Program-made: the position numbers and the translations under genes
Assembly (NCBI GenBank): GCA_905221605.1
Contig: CAJNDS010002624.1
Location: 97,501 to 161,500, forward strand
Source: Symbiodinium natans
Taxonomy: Eukaryota > Sar > Dinophyceae > Suessiales > Symbiodiniaceae
DNA: 64,000 nt
Direction of reading: 5' to 3'
Notes under the pieces: generated by a model
The model's database searches: none
Told to the model about the DNA's origin: nothing
What the model saw: the letters and a program-made list of their open reading frames with translations, nothing else
In this document: positions 44,951 through 52,916 of the stretch, piece after piece
Numbering within the stretch: the first letter of the stretch is position 1
How the letters are laid out: each line of letters opens with the position of its first letter

Positions 44951-47264
44951 GTTTAGGGCTTAGCGAGTTTCAGGGTCTTCTTCGAGCTGATGGGTTAGCA
45001 AGCGAGTTTTAGGGGTTTCTTCGCGTTTAGAGGCTGAGGAAGCACTTTCTGGAGTTGGTGGGTTTAGGGTCTAGGGTCATGGCTTTGGGGAGGGGGTTCA
45101 GGATTGTAGGGCTTAGCGCTTTAGGGCTTTCAGGATTAAGGTTGCATTTGCCTCACGAACGACAAACCTACTTTTTGTGGGATGTCTCAGAGTTCTGAAA
45201 GATGACCTACAAAGCAGGGCTTTAAGGCTTTAAAGAACGCGCCGATCCTCTGTTCGCGCGCAGACATGTTGACTTTCTGCATCGTTCGATGCGTCGCGGA
45301 GAGTCACATCTGCAGCCAACCTCGGTATTTCTTCGAATCACCGAAGTCGTCTGGGGAGCATCCAATGCAACAAGCCCTGTCTTTTCTGTACACCGCAAGC
45401 GCACGGAGAACGCTTGTCAATCCAGGCACCCGCAACAATCTGCGGGCGCAAAGAAGATCTATATGCGCATTGCGAGGGCTGCTACGGCCCAAAAGGTTGA
45501 CTCGCCGGAGTTGTCTCTTCACATGGCAAAAAAGAGACTACAGAGTCCAAGGAATTGGAGGATCCTGTGCAACGTCCCTGTGTGATCCTGTGTGCACTGC
45601 CCTGGTCAGAGTCGTCGTCGGAGACCACAAGAGGCTCATCAGGCACAAGGTTCACTTGCCTCTCGTAGGCAGCCAAAGCTCGTAGCTGCCGAGGTAACCA
45701 CTGTGGGTCGGCAGCTTGAGGACCCCAAAGTTCCATGGCTGGAAGAAGAGACCAAGAAGAGAAAGCAAGCAGAGTACACAGTGTCTGTGGAGGAATGAAA
45801 TGCGACAAGTGGTCAAATTGAGGAAACATCGCTGGCGCCGATGATTTCGTGTGGGTGGCATGAGCAAAAACACTATTTATATCGCAAAAAACGAGTCCCG
45901 GGAAGCCACTGAACCTCCTGAAGCGCGCGCGCGAACAGGGTATCGTTCCCTTAAACCAACCAGGGTACCTTTCTTGTTTTATTCCTAGGTTACTCTTGGG
46001 TTCTACTCAGGACCCTAAACTTAAGGTTTAGGAGAGGGGAGCGGGGGCTTAGGGCTTTTGTGTTTGAAGGCTTTCGTGGGCCTTCAGGGCTTTGTGGCTT
46101 TAGGATTTAGCGACTGAGGGGTGGCTTTGGAGGCTAAGGGCTTGATTCAGCCTAAACCATAAACCTTAACCCTAAACCTGAAACCCTTCTCAGAGACATT
46201 GGGGCGATTTTGAAGGCAGGCCCACCACGTTGTAGCCCTTCTTTTCTGCAACATTCTCGGTTTAGGGTGTAGGGCTCTGCAAAGTTCATGTCAAGGAAAT
46301 GTCTTCAATGCAAATAACCCCAAAGCACTGGGGCTGGCACGTCTCTCACACTGTCGCTAGTGCCCATCGTACAATTAATTTGCTTAAGAACACCCAGAAA
46401 GAATAAACAAGTCCACCTAAGGGCATTTTAGGGACTATTTTCTTTTGGTTTGTGGGGGCTCTCCAGCCAAGAGTAGGATCTTGTCCGGCTTGCCCAACCT
46501 TTGCTCGCAGAGAGTGCGCACACCCGCGTCTCGCGTGGCTCAGTTGACCCGGGCGTCACCTTCAAGTCTTCGATTCCTTACCACAAACTCGTCAAGACGC
46601 CAATGGGAAACCAATGCAGACCCGCAGATGCGACTGCCTCCATCTCTCCCCTTTCGCAAGGGCGCTTGCCATCTGGGCCGATGATGTCCCAAGCGGACTG
46701 TAATCCATGAAGCGTGCCGTTGCTGGGTGCACTTCTCTTGGTGAGGGTGTGAAAAAAGGGGCCTTAATTCAATTTGAATAGCTAGGTTGGGCAGCTTACA
46801 ACTATAACCAATTAAAGCCGTTAGAAGGCGATGAGAAGGTTGAGGTGCTTGGGGCTTTCCAGTCATGGCCCCCGAAGAGCCGTGCATCAACCCCCGGCGG
46901 CCTGTTGGGCACCAGGATGTCGGGCCAGCCAAGTTCGTCGGTGTTGTCCAGAGAGAAGCCCGCCTATGCGGAGGGCTTGGAGGCTTCAGGGTTGGGCTCT
47001 CAGCCAGGGTTTCAAGGGCACAGGAACCCTCACCCCAACCTTAGGCATTCTGGGGATGTGGAGCATTTGCCTCAGGGTAGTGACAAGAGCCCTTGGTCTG
47101 GGCCCTTGGGGAGCCCATAATGCTCTCATATGCAACCCGCGGGCCCATGCTTCAGCGCCTTTGTAAGAAAGGAAAGGACCACAGGGGCAATATAGTCAGA
47201 GGAGACCATTCCCGTTTTCGGGTCATAGGGTACCCCCCACGCCAAATTTTCAACCCATTCAACC
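44951..47264. other. Mostly unique intergenic DNA with weak coding candidates
   Basis: Weak candidates only. A minus-strand frame near 45482-45829 contains QLRALAAYERQVNLVPDEPL and an acidic SDDDSD, and a minus-strand frame near 46540-46932 ends with HWRLDEFVVRNRRLEGDARV; either could be an exon. Plus-strand frames overlap both. Not called as genes. Confidence 0.35.
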
Positions 47265-47591
47265 TTAACACCTAATTTTTTCTATCAACATACCAATATA
47301 ACCACAAACTTTTTCAACCTAAATTCATTATTTTAAACAAGCATACCAATTTGCATTTTTCCAATTTTCATTAAATTTTGAACACTTTCCGAACTGTCGG
47401 CCACTTGACCCCATTTTTACTATTTCTCATTTTCGGCACCTAATCCAAAACTCATTCCTCTAAAAGAAATATTATCATTTTTTACTACTATAATTTTGTT
47501 GCTTTATTAATTTACCAAATTAAAGCAACTTAACAAATACAGTTTTCAATCAACCAAAGCAATTTTCATTCAAGTTTCCCACCCAAAATCT
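47265..47591. other. AT-rich, pyrimidine-biased spacer
   Basis: Strong drop in GC relative to the left flank, with poly-T/AT-rich text and no open frame of note. ACATACCAAT/GCATACCAAT recurs near 47288 and 47341. It lies outside the viral element as I draw it because host-type repeats follow. Confidence 0.4.
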
Positions 47592-47749
47592 CAATCCCAA
47601 AAACAGGCCTTTGGGGATCACCAGTCCCAAAAACAGGCTTTGGGGGATTACCAATCCCAAAAACAGGCTTTCGGGGATCACCGATCCCAAAAACAGTGCT
47701 TTGGGGATCGCCAATCCCAAAAACAGGGTTTCGGGGATTGCCAATCCCA
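47592..47749 (+). repeat. 30-bp tandem repeat with internal palindrome
   Basis: About five units of CAATCCCAAAAACAGGCTTT plus GGGGATCAC. Each unit junction GGGGAT(C/T)(A/G)CCAATCCC is self-complementary, so the array can form serial hairpins. Both strands read as 10-residue repeats, an effect of the 30-base period. Confidence 0.9.
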
Positions 47750-47807
47750 CCCCAAGTTTCCTACCCAAGTTCCCCTATTTCCCCACCCAAGATCTCAACC
47801 CAACTGA

Positions 47808-47880
47808 CATAGCCCGAAAACGTGAATGGCACCATAGCCCGAAAACGTGAATGGCGCCATAGCCCGAAAACGGGAATGGT
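47808..47880 (+). repeat. 25-bp tandem repeat CATAGCCCGAAAACGTGAATGGCNC
   Basis: Three units with a period of exactly 25 bases and few mismatches. Confidence 0.9.
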
Positions 47881-47930
47881 CTTCTCAAAGAATTTGGTTC
47901 AGGGTTTAGGGTTAAGGGTTGTAACAACAC

Positions 47931-47970
47931 TGTAATTATAATATATAACTGCTTATGCATTATAATTACA
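47931..47970. repeat. 12-bp perfect inverted repeat at the element's left edge
   Basis: TGTAATTATAAT (47931-47942) and ATTATAATTACA (47959-47970) around a 16-base loop. Being at the host-virus junction it may be part of the element terminus or a terminator for the minus-strand gene ending at 47995. Confidence 0.6.
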
Positions 47971-47994
47971 CTATAACTATGCTGGTTAGGCTGT

Positions 47995-48531
47995 TTAATC
48001 CATTAAGACAAACTCAGGTTTATTCATAAGAGTTCCAACAATTTTATTAAAGTCCCTAATAAAAACGTCTGGATTAAAACCAAAATCGTTTATCTTACTA
48101 CGAATATCAATATTTTTAATATCCATCCAGTCCTCATATATCCATTTGAACACTGTATATCTTTTTGTTGACAATTTCTTGAACAGATTATTTTTAACCC
48201 TGTCATAACTGGGAAAGTCATGTTTAATTGAGAAAATAAGTCTATCTACATCATATATATGTAGTATATTACGTCTGATAATTCCCTCTATGATTTCTTT
48301 TTTGTGTTGGCGTTTTTCACAACTACGGCAAAAATAAGCAAAGCTATAAATACTATTAATAATATTTTCTGGTAGTGACAATTCATACAGAGTGGAATAA
48401 CGTTCGTGTTTCTTACAATCTTTACATTTACAATTCCGTCGCTCTTCCTTGAGTTCCCGGAAGTAGTCGTGAACCTTGACAACATCCAAGAAGTTATTTG
48501 TTATTTCATCCCGTTCGTTTTGATTGAACAT
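47995..48531 (-). CDS. Cysteine-rich viral protein, unknown function
   Basis: 178 residues from the ATG at 48531. The frame is open to 48549, but the first codons there lack ATG. It has a possible zinc-binding cluster CKCKDCKKH followed after about 30 residues by CRSCEKRQHKK. The rest is basic, helical and rich in Lys/Asp/Ile with several Trp/Tyr. This is the first gene inside the left end of the element. It could be a nuclease or a DNA-binding protein; I recognise no family. Confidence 0.65.
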   Translation of the reverse strand: MFNQNERDEITNNFLDVVKVHDYFRELKEERRNCKCKDCKKHERYSTLYELSLPENIINSIYSFAYFCRSCEKRQHKKEIIEGIIRRNILHIYDVDRLIFSIKHDFPSYDRVKNNLFKKLSTKRYTVFKWIYEDWMDIKNIDIRSKINDFGFNPDVFIRDFNKIVGTLMNKPEFVLMD

Positions 48532-48614
48532 TTCCCTGATAATATACAAGTTGTTGTTTCTTTAAGTCATTTTCCTCAGAAATATTATTTTCTTAAGATT
48601 TACTGCATCGCGGT

Positions 48615-48818
48615 TTATTTGACAGATTTATCCAAGCATTCAGAACAAGTCGCAAAATATTTAACATAGTAATAAGAATGCTTACCAGCGTAATAGCAAC
48701 GCTTAAAACAATCAATATTTTTGTCTTGCTTACAACGATAACACTTCTTAGTAACAATATTATTTGTTTCAGTATATGGTTCAAAATCAACTAATATCTT
48801 ATTTACTTTTATTGTCAT
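48615..48818 (-). CDS. Small zinc-ribbon-like protein
   Basis: 67 residues from the ATG at 48818 (MTIKVNKILVDFEPYTETNN). It contains CYRCKQDKNIDCF and, 24 residues after it, CSEC: two CxxC pairs at zinc-ribbon spacing. Such ribbons commonly precede a basic HNH-type or DNA-binding region in large DNA viruses; here the protein stops right after the second pair, so it may be truncated. It is 84 bases upstream of, and on the same strand as, the Cys-rich gene at 47995. Confidence 0.6.
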   Translation of the reverse strand: MTIKVNKILVDFEPYTETNNIVTKKCYRCKQDKNIDCFKRCYYAGKHSYYYVKYFATCSECLDKSVK

Positions 48819-48946
48819 TATATTAATAATATACACATTTTCATAATGCGAGATTATGAAAAAATGCTGGAGTTTGCATTCCCTAAGATTTAATGAAACT
48901 AATTGCGAATTCTTATCATTTCCACACTCTTATGGTGTGCTTATGA

Positions 48947-49426
48947 AGCTGTTCATCACACGGGAGCAATGGGACCAATAATTTATCAAGATTAGATGCC
49001 ACAAATACAGGCGTTGATGTTTACGGTTTCTTTACTACAACAAATAACGCAGATATTGGAGGAACTCTAACCTGCACCGCCTTGATTGAAACATCGGATT
49101 TTAAATTAAAAGAGAATATTAAAGAAGTGAATACCAAAGACTGTTATAGTGTAGTTAAATACATTAAACCGAAAACCTTTAATTTTGCCAAGGACGAAGA
49201 TAAAAAGAGTAACCTAGGATTTATAGCCGACGATGTGAAAAATGCTAAACTGCCCCCTGAATGGGATAACATAATCTTTTATAATGATGATGGTATGAAA
49301 CTCTTAGCATACAATAAAATGACAGTTATCTTGTGGGGAGCTGTGCAAGAAATGCAAAAAGAAATAACGTCTTTGAAAGGCGAATTAACAAAGTTGAAAA
49401 AGAAGATGAAACACGATAGCGATTAA
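48947..49426 (+). CDS. Peptidase_S74 intramolecular chaperone, detached fibre-tip fragment
   Basis: The frame is open from after the TGA at 48944 to the stop at 49426, with no early in-frame ATG. The first about 45 codons (GTNNLSRLDATNTGVDVYGF, then TNNADIGGTLTCTAL) look like the end of a fibre shaft. Then comes the S74 signature: SDFKLKENIKEVN (the Ser-Asp self-cleavage site), GFIADDVKNAKLPPEW, LLAYNKMTVILWGAVQEMQK and a C-terminal coiled coil. S74 domains trimerise and fold tail fibres and then cut themselves off. With no start and no shaft it looks like a 5'-truncated fibre gene, or a spare tip; the intact fibre at 50968-52875 lacks this domain. Confidence 0.75.
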   Translation, partial: SCSSHGSNGTNNLSRLDATNTGVDVYGFFTTTNNADIGGTLTCTALIETSDFKLKENIKEVNTKDCYSVVKYIKPKTFNFAKDEDKKSNLGFIADDVKNAKLPPEWDNIIFYNDDGMKLLAYNKMTVILWGAVQEMQKEITSLKGELTKLKKKMKHDSD

Positions 49427-49435
49427 AAATATTTA

Positions 49436-49439
49436 TCTA
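49436..49439 (+). promoter_or_regulatory. TCTA core upstream of the gene at 49451
   Basis: TTTATCTAAATTT, 11 bases before the ATG. Same context as the other TCTA boxes of this element. Confidence 0.5.
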
Positions 49440-49450
49440 AATTTCATTAT

Positions 49451-49660
49451 ATGGGTTCTACATCTTCTAGATCTTCTGCTACTGAAAATATGAAACAAAT
49501 AAAAGAGTTAGACATTAATGAAAAAACAAGAACAGATATGTTGTTATTTAATACTTTGAAAGATGTTATTGAAAGAGTTGAAAAGTTAGAAGAAACAAAA
49601 AGCGATAAAATATATTATAAACTACCTGCTATAAACTTGTGTAGCTACTCATTGATTTAA
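49451..49660 (+). CDS. Small protein with N-myristoylation motif
   Basis: 69 residues beginning MGSTSSRSSATENMKQIKEL. Gly2 with Ser at position 6 fits the eukaryotic N-myristoyltransferase pattern MGxxxS/T. The middle (about residues 14-50) is a charged helix that could form a coiled coil. A myristoylated virion or membrane-targeted protein is plausible; in other large DNA viruses such proteins line internal membranes or aid entry or budding, but that role here is inference. It has its own TCTA box. Confidence 0.65.
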   Translation: MGSTSSRSSATENMKQIKELDINEKTRTDMLLFNTLKDVIERVEKLEETKSDKIYYKLPAINLCSYSLI

Positions 49661-49685
49661 TTAATAATATTATCAAAAAATATTA

Positions 49686-50447
49686 TTAATCACCTATTTC
49701 AAAGCGCTGTTCAAAGTTAATGAAGAACATATTACTCACATCTTTAGCATTGGTGTTGATGTAGAAGAAGGAGTAAGGAGCAAAATTCACGGCTTTCTGA
49801 TACATTTCGTATAACGTGCTTTTATCCACCAATGCGGAATTTTCTTCCAAAAATGCATTGACTTCGTTCATATTCTTCAGTCTGAAGATGAATAAAGCAC
49901 TGGCATTTAACCTAATGATCGGGGCCAATACATTATACTTCTGAGTGGATAAAATGCACGAGATGGCATTATGGCGACCTCTCGTAAATAATCCGTGTAA
50001 CAAGCTTGAGTATCTTACAAATTTGGGATCGTCGGCGAAATCATCCACCACTAACAGAATGCTAAACAGGTCCTTTTGTTTGTTCTTCTTCTGAAAATCA
50101 ATTACTTTATGTTGAGTGTCTACGATCTTCTTTAGCGCCACCGGATCGTATTCCTCGTCGTAAAGCTGTTCTTTTTCGGCATCCACCTTCATTACGTCCT
50201 TTATGTATTTCTTTACTGCCGACCAAGTGTCATCCACATGAACACTGGGCGAGAATATGTATATTCTCTCAAAGGACCCTCTGTATATTTTTAATATCAA
50301 GTTCTGGATCAATACTGTTTTACCGCCTGTTGAAGAAGCCACACACAACATCCGCGCGGGTAGCTTCGGCATCATGTCAAACTTGCTGTTTTTATATTTA
50401 TATTCGGGTATGTCTATCGGTTCTACTTTAGGTATTTCTGCACTCAT
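49686..50447 (-). CDS. A32-type genome packaging ATPase (FtsK/HerA superfamily)
   Basis: 253 residues. P-loop VASSTGGKT (residues 36-44, Lys43-Thr44; the usual first Gly is Ala37), Walker B ILLVVDDF (Asp135-Asp136), then LFTRGRHNAISCILSTQ (about 153-169), whose RHN and STQ match the arginine/sensor region typical of poxvirus A32-like packaging ATPases. These motors pump DNA into preformed capsids, and the family is a hallmark of PLVs, virophages and nucleocytoplasmic viruses. Length is normal for the family. ATG at 50447. It has no TCTA box; its upstream region is shared with the divergent small gene at 50480. Confidence 0.9.
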   Translation of the reverse strand: MSAEIPKVEPIDIPEYKYKNSKFDMMPKLPARMLCVASSTGGKTVLIQNLILKIYRGSFERIYIFSPSVHVDDTWSAVKKYIKDVMKVDAEKEQLYDEEYDPVALKKIVDTQHKVIDFQKKNKQKDLFSILLVVDDFADDPKFVRYSSLLHGLFTRGRHNAISCILSTQKYNVLAPIIRLNASALFIFRLKNMNEVNAFLEENSALVDKSTLYEMYQKAVNFAPYSFFYINTNAKDVSNMFFINFEQRFEIGD

Positions 50448-50479
50448 TAACTAATAAGAGAAAAATATCTTTTAATATA

Positions 50480-50626
50480 ATGGATAAGTATTTAGAAACG
50501 ATAGAGGAGATTGAGGAAATTGAGAAGATTGTAATACAAGACACCAAGCTTAAAAGGTGTTGCACCGCTTCTTTAGAATTGCTTAAAGCAGTTCTTGAGT
50601 ATTTAAAAAAATCTAAGAAGAATTAA
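50480..50626 (+). CDS. 48-residue acidic/basic helical protein
   Basis: ATG at 50480 to stop TAA at 50624-50626. It reads MDKYLETIEEIEEIEKIVIQ, then a CC pair and a Lys-rich C-terminus. Probably a single long helix. It overlaps the next gene by one base (TAATG), a typical viral coupling. Divergent from the packaging ATPase. Function unknown. Confidence 0.6.
   Translation: MDKYLETIEEIEEIEKIVIQDTKLKRCCTASLELLKAVLEYLKKSKKN
50612..50615 (+). promoter_or_regulatory. TCTA core upstream of the gene at 50626
   Basis: AAAATCTAAGAAG, 10 bases before the ATG, inside the end of the preceding small gene. Confidence 0.45.
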
Positions 50627-50985
50627 TGAGCGAAAATCATAAAGAACCTAACGAAGGTGGTTTCCACTTGAACACGGATGGGTTAAACTGTTTGCCCTGC
50701 AAGTGCAGAAGAAAGACTTTTCACAAAGAAACTAAGATAAACACCGAAGGTAAAACAATCATTGAAGATAGAAGCAGTTGGAAAATGGGAAGAGGAACAA
50801 CTCCCGATGAAATCGACATCTTTAAAACAAACTCACAAGATAATGAAGGTGTTGATACGGTTACCACCGGATGGGGATCAAGAAAACCCACTCCAGAAGA
50901 GAGACTAGAAAAAGTGGAGGAGGATGTTGAAAGGATAGACAGAGATGTAACTATTTTGAAGAATAATTTAAATATGATGGATTAA
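50626..50985 (+). CDS. Hypothetical viral protein with Cys cluster and coiled coil
   Basis: 119 residues. CLPCKCRRK near residues 22-30 could bind metal. The C-terminal third (TPEERLEKVEEDVERIDRDV...) has heptad spacing and is a likely coiled coil. It converges on the fibre gene and overlaps its 3' end by 18 bases. Function unknown. Confidence 0.6.
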   Translation: MSENHKEPNEGGFHLNTDGLNCLPCKCRRKTFHKETKINTEGKTIIEDRSSWKMGRGTTPDEIDIFKTNSQDNEGVDTVTTGWGSRKPTPEERLEKVEEDVERIDRDVTILKNNLNMMD

Positions 50986-52875
50986 AAAATCTAGTTTATA
51001 TTGACAGTGTATAGTATAGTTCCCCTGCCCAGACAATCTAATAAATCCATCAGTATCTGGATTATTTATTAATACTCGTTGCGACCCTGATACATCAACA
51101 TGTGTTATTTCAAGATTACCTAATAGAGTAACTTTTCCGTCAGTTACTTGAATTTCTGGCGTTGATGATTCTAATCCCATTGTTAAATTCATTTCTCCCG
51201 CCGTGTCTCCATTTCTGATATATAACTTATACTGAGTGTCTAAAACTTCTTTTAATTCGCTACTATTTTGAAACATAAAGCGCCCCCAACTAATAACATC
51301 GCTTTCACCAACGATATTACCAATACTATTAAATGTTTGATTATTTGTAACTGCTCTATTAATCGTAATTCCGCTAGTGTCATTTAATTGTAATGCTATT
51401 GTTCCTGTTGTAGGGTCGGTTGCTCTATTTGGTTGTAATGAAAAATTAATTTCGTTAGTTGATATTACGTTTAATGAATTATTAACGTCCGCTCTTTGAA
51501 ATATTCTACCGGAATTATTAATATAAATATCACTATTAAATGTTGATATATTTTGAAATGATGATGTGCCACCAAAATTAGCATTGCCTCCCGATACATT
51601 TAACTTGTTTGATCCTTGGATTACTCCAACACCGAAACTTAAGCAATAAACACCATTACCATTTGCTGTATTCAATAAAAGTAACGAAGAACTGTCGTTA
51701 CTCGTGTTATATGCATTAATATTAAATGAGTTAAATCTTATATAACCTTGAGCATTTTTTACCGTTAAAACATTACTGGCGTCTGTTGTATTCTTATAAA
51801 GTGTAAGTCCTGAATTATTGGAAATATTGGAAGTGTCGTTTTCATAATTTACAGTGTCTTTAAAATATGTTGGGTTAAACAACGTTGTTCCTCCTGTTGT
51901 ATTGTTACATTCAATATAGGTATTAGTGTCCGTATCTGTGGATGCTCCTAACATTAATCTCATTGCCTCTTGGTCTGTTCTTAAATCCATTGATATATTT
52001 GATTTAGTAGCGTTATTATATCTTTCTATACTTGTATTAGCGTCTGTTAATTCAATATTTCCACCGATATTAATATCATTAGTTAGACTAATTCCGTCTG
52101 CTGTTAAATTAGTTAATGATAAATCATTAGTAATGTTAACATTTCCCGACGGGTTTAATTCTAAATCTACAACACTGTCATCAGATGTAGCATTTGACAC
52201 AATTTTATTTCCTTGTAAAGTTATATAATTAGTAGCGTTTTTAAACACACTTACTACTTTATCTCCTCCTCCTGTTTGGTTACTAAATAATAACCCAGTA
52301 GTCGGTGATATATTTATTGTTTCATTATTCAATGTTAAGCCCGTGTGAATAATAGTTGGGGCGCTACAATCAATAACTGGGTTTGTTTTAAAGCGGTCAG
52401 TAAAATCACTTAACGGAACTCTTAACGCTAGTAGATTATCAATTTCTGTATCAGTGTATCCACTACCACCACCAGCACCTGCTATTAATGTATCTACCTC
52501 ACCTCTATTATAATAGTTGGTAGCTAATAATGTGTTGTTTTGATAATTTGTTGATAAATTTGTGTCTATCTGTGTTGATGTATAATAGTTAGTAAATGTT
52601 GTGTCAATCTCCGTTTTATTGTAAAAATTGGTTGCTAGAACTGTGTTAGTTTGGTAATTATTTGTTAAGTCATCATTAATAGCATTAATATTATTGAAAT
52701 TCTGTAGCTGTTTTGTGTTTAAAACTGCTATCGCGTCAGTATTTGCTGTTACTTCTGTTGTGTTGTTTATGTCGCTGAGTTCTGTTTTTGTTGCGTATAG
52801 GTCACTTAAATTAGTCCCGCTTACAACGATGTTGTCTGCTGTTAGTGTGCTTGTGTTGTTTAATGTTAATGGCAT
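50968..52875 (-). CDS. Long trimeric fibre / spike protein
   Basis: 635 residues, ATG at 52875. It starts MPLTLNNTSTLTADNIVVSG, a short capsid-attachment-like head ending TNLSDLYATK. Residues about 72-150 carry at least five repeats of the type NYY(N/T)xxxIDTxh, as in phage and PLV tail-fibre shafts. The rest is Asn/Thr/Ser-rich with many short beta-like segments, fitting a beta-helical trimeric fibre. There is no C-terminal S74 chaperone; the last residues are HCQYKLDFLIHHI. Such proteins bind host receptors. A TCTA box lies 18 bases upstream. The detached S74 piece at 48947-49426 is on the opposite strand. Confidence 0.8.
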   Translation of the reverse strand: MPLTLNNTSTLTADNIVVSGTNLSDLYATKTELSDINNTTEVTANTDAIAVLNTKQLQNFNNINAINDDLTNNYQTNTVLATNFYNKTEIDTTFTNYYTSTQIDTNLSTNYQNNTLLATNYYNRGEVDTLIAGAGGGSGYTDTEIDNLLALRVPLSDFTDRFKTNPVIDCSAPTIIHTGLTLNNETINISPTTGLLFSNQTGGGDKVVSVFKNATNYITLQGNKIVSNATSDDSVVDLELNPSGNVNITNDLSLTNLTADGISLTNDINIGGNIELTDANTSIERYNNATKSNISMDLRTDQEAMRLMLGASTDTDTNTYIECNNTTGGTTLFNPTYFKDTVNYENDTSNISNNSGLTLYKNTTDASNVLTVKNAQGYIRFNSFNINAYNTSNDSSSLLLLNTANGNGVYCLSFGVGVIQGSNKLNVSGGNANFGGTSSFQNISTFNSDIYINNSGRIFQRADVNNSLNVISTNEINFSLQPNRATDPTTGTIALQLNDTSGITINRAVTNNQTFNSIGNIVGESDVISWGRFMFQNSSELKEVLDTQYKLYIRNGDTAGEMNLTMGLESSTPEIQVTDGKVTLLGNLEITHVDVSGSQRVLINNPDTDGFIRLSGQGNYTIHCQYKLDFLIHHI

Positions 52876-52893
52876 TTCCTAATAATAATAGAA

Positions 52894-52897
52894 TAGA
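52894..52897 (-). promoter_or_regulatory. TCTA core upstream of the fibre gene
   Basis: On the minus strand AATTATCTATTCTATT, 18 bases before the fibre ATG. Confidence 0.5.
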
Positions 52898-52916
52898 TAA
52901 TTTATTTTATTAATAT

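Noticed and set aside
47265-47591. AT-rich spacer as part of the virus
   Set aside because: It has no viral gene, and host-type tandem and telomere-like repeats lie between it and the first viral gene; the boundary is nevertheless uncertain without the right terminus.
47550-47768. Decapeptide repeat protein (GLAIPETLFL type)
   Set aside because: A 30-base period gives 10-residue repeats in every frame on both strands; no start or context supports a gene.
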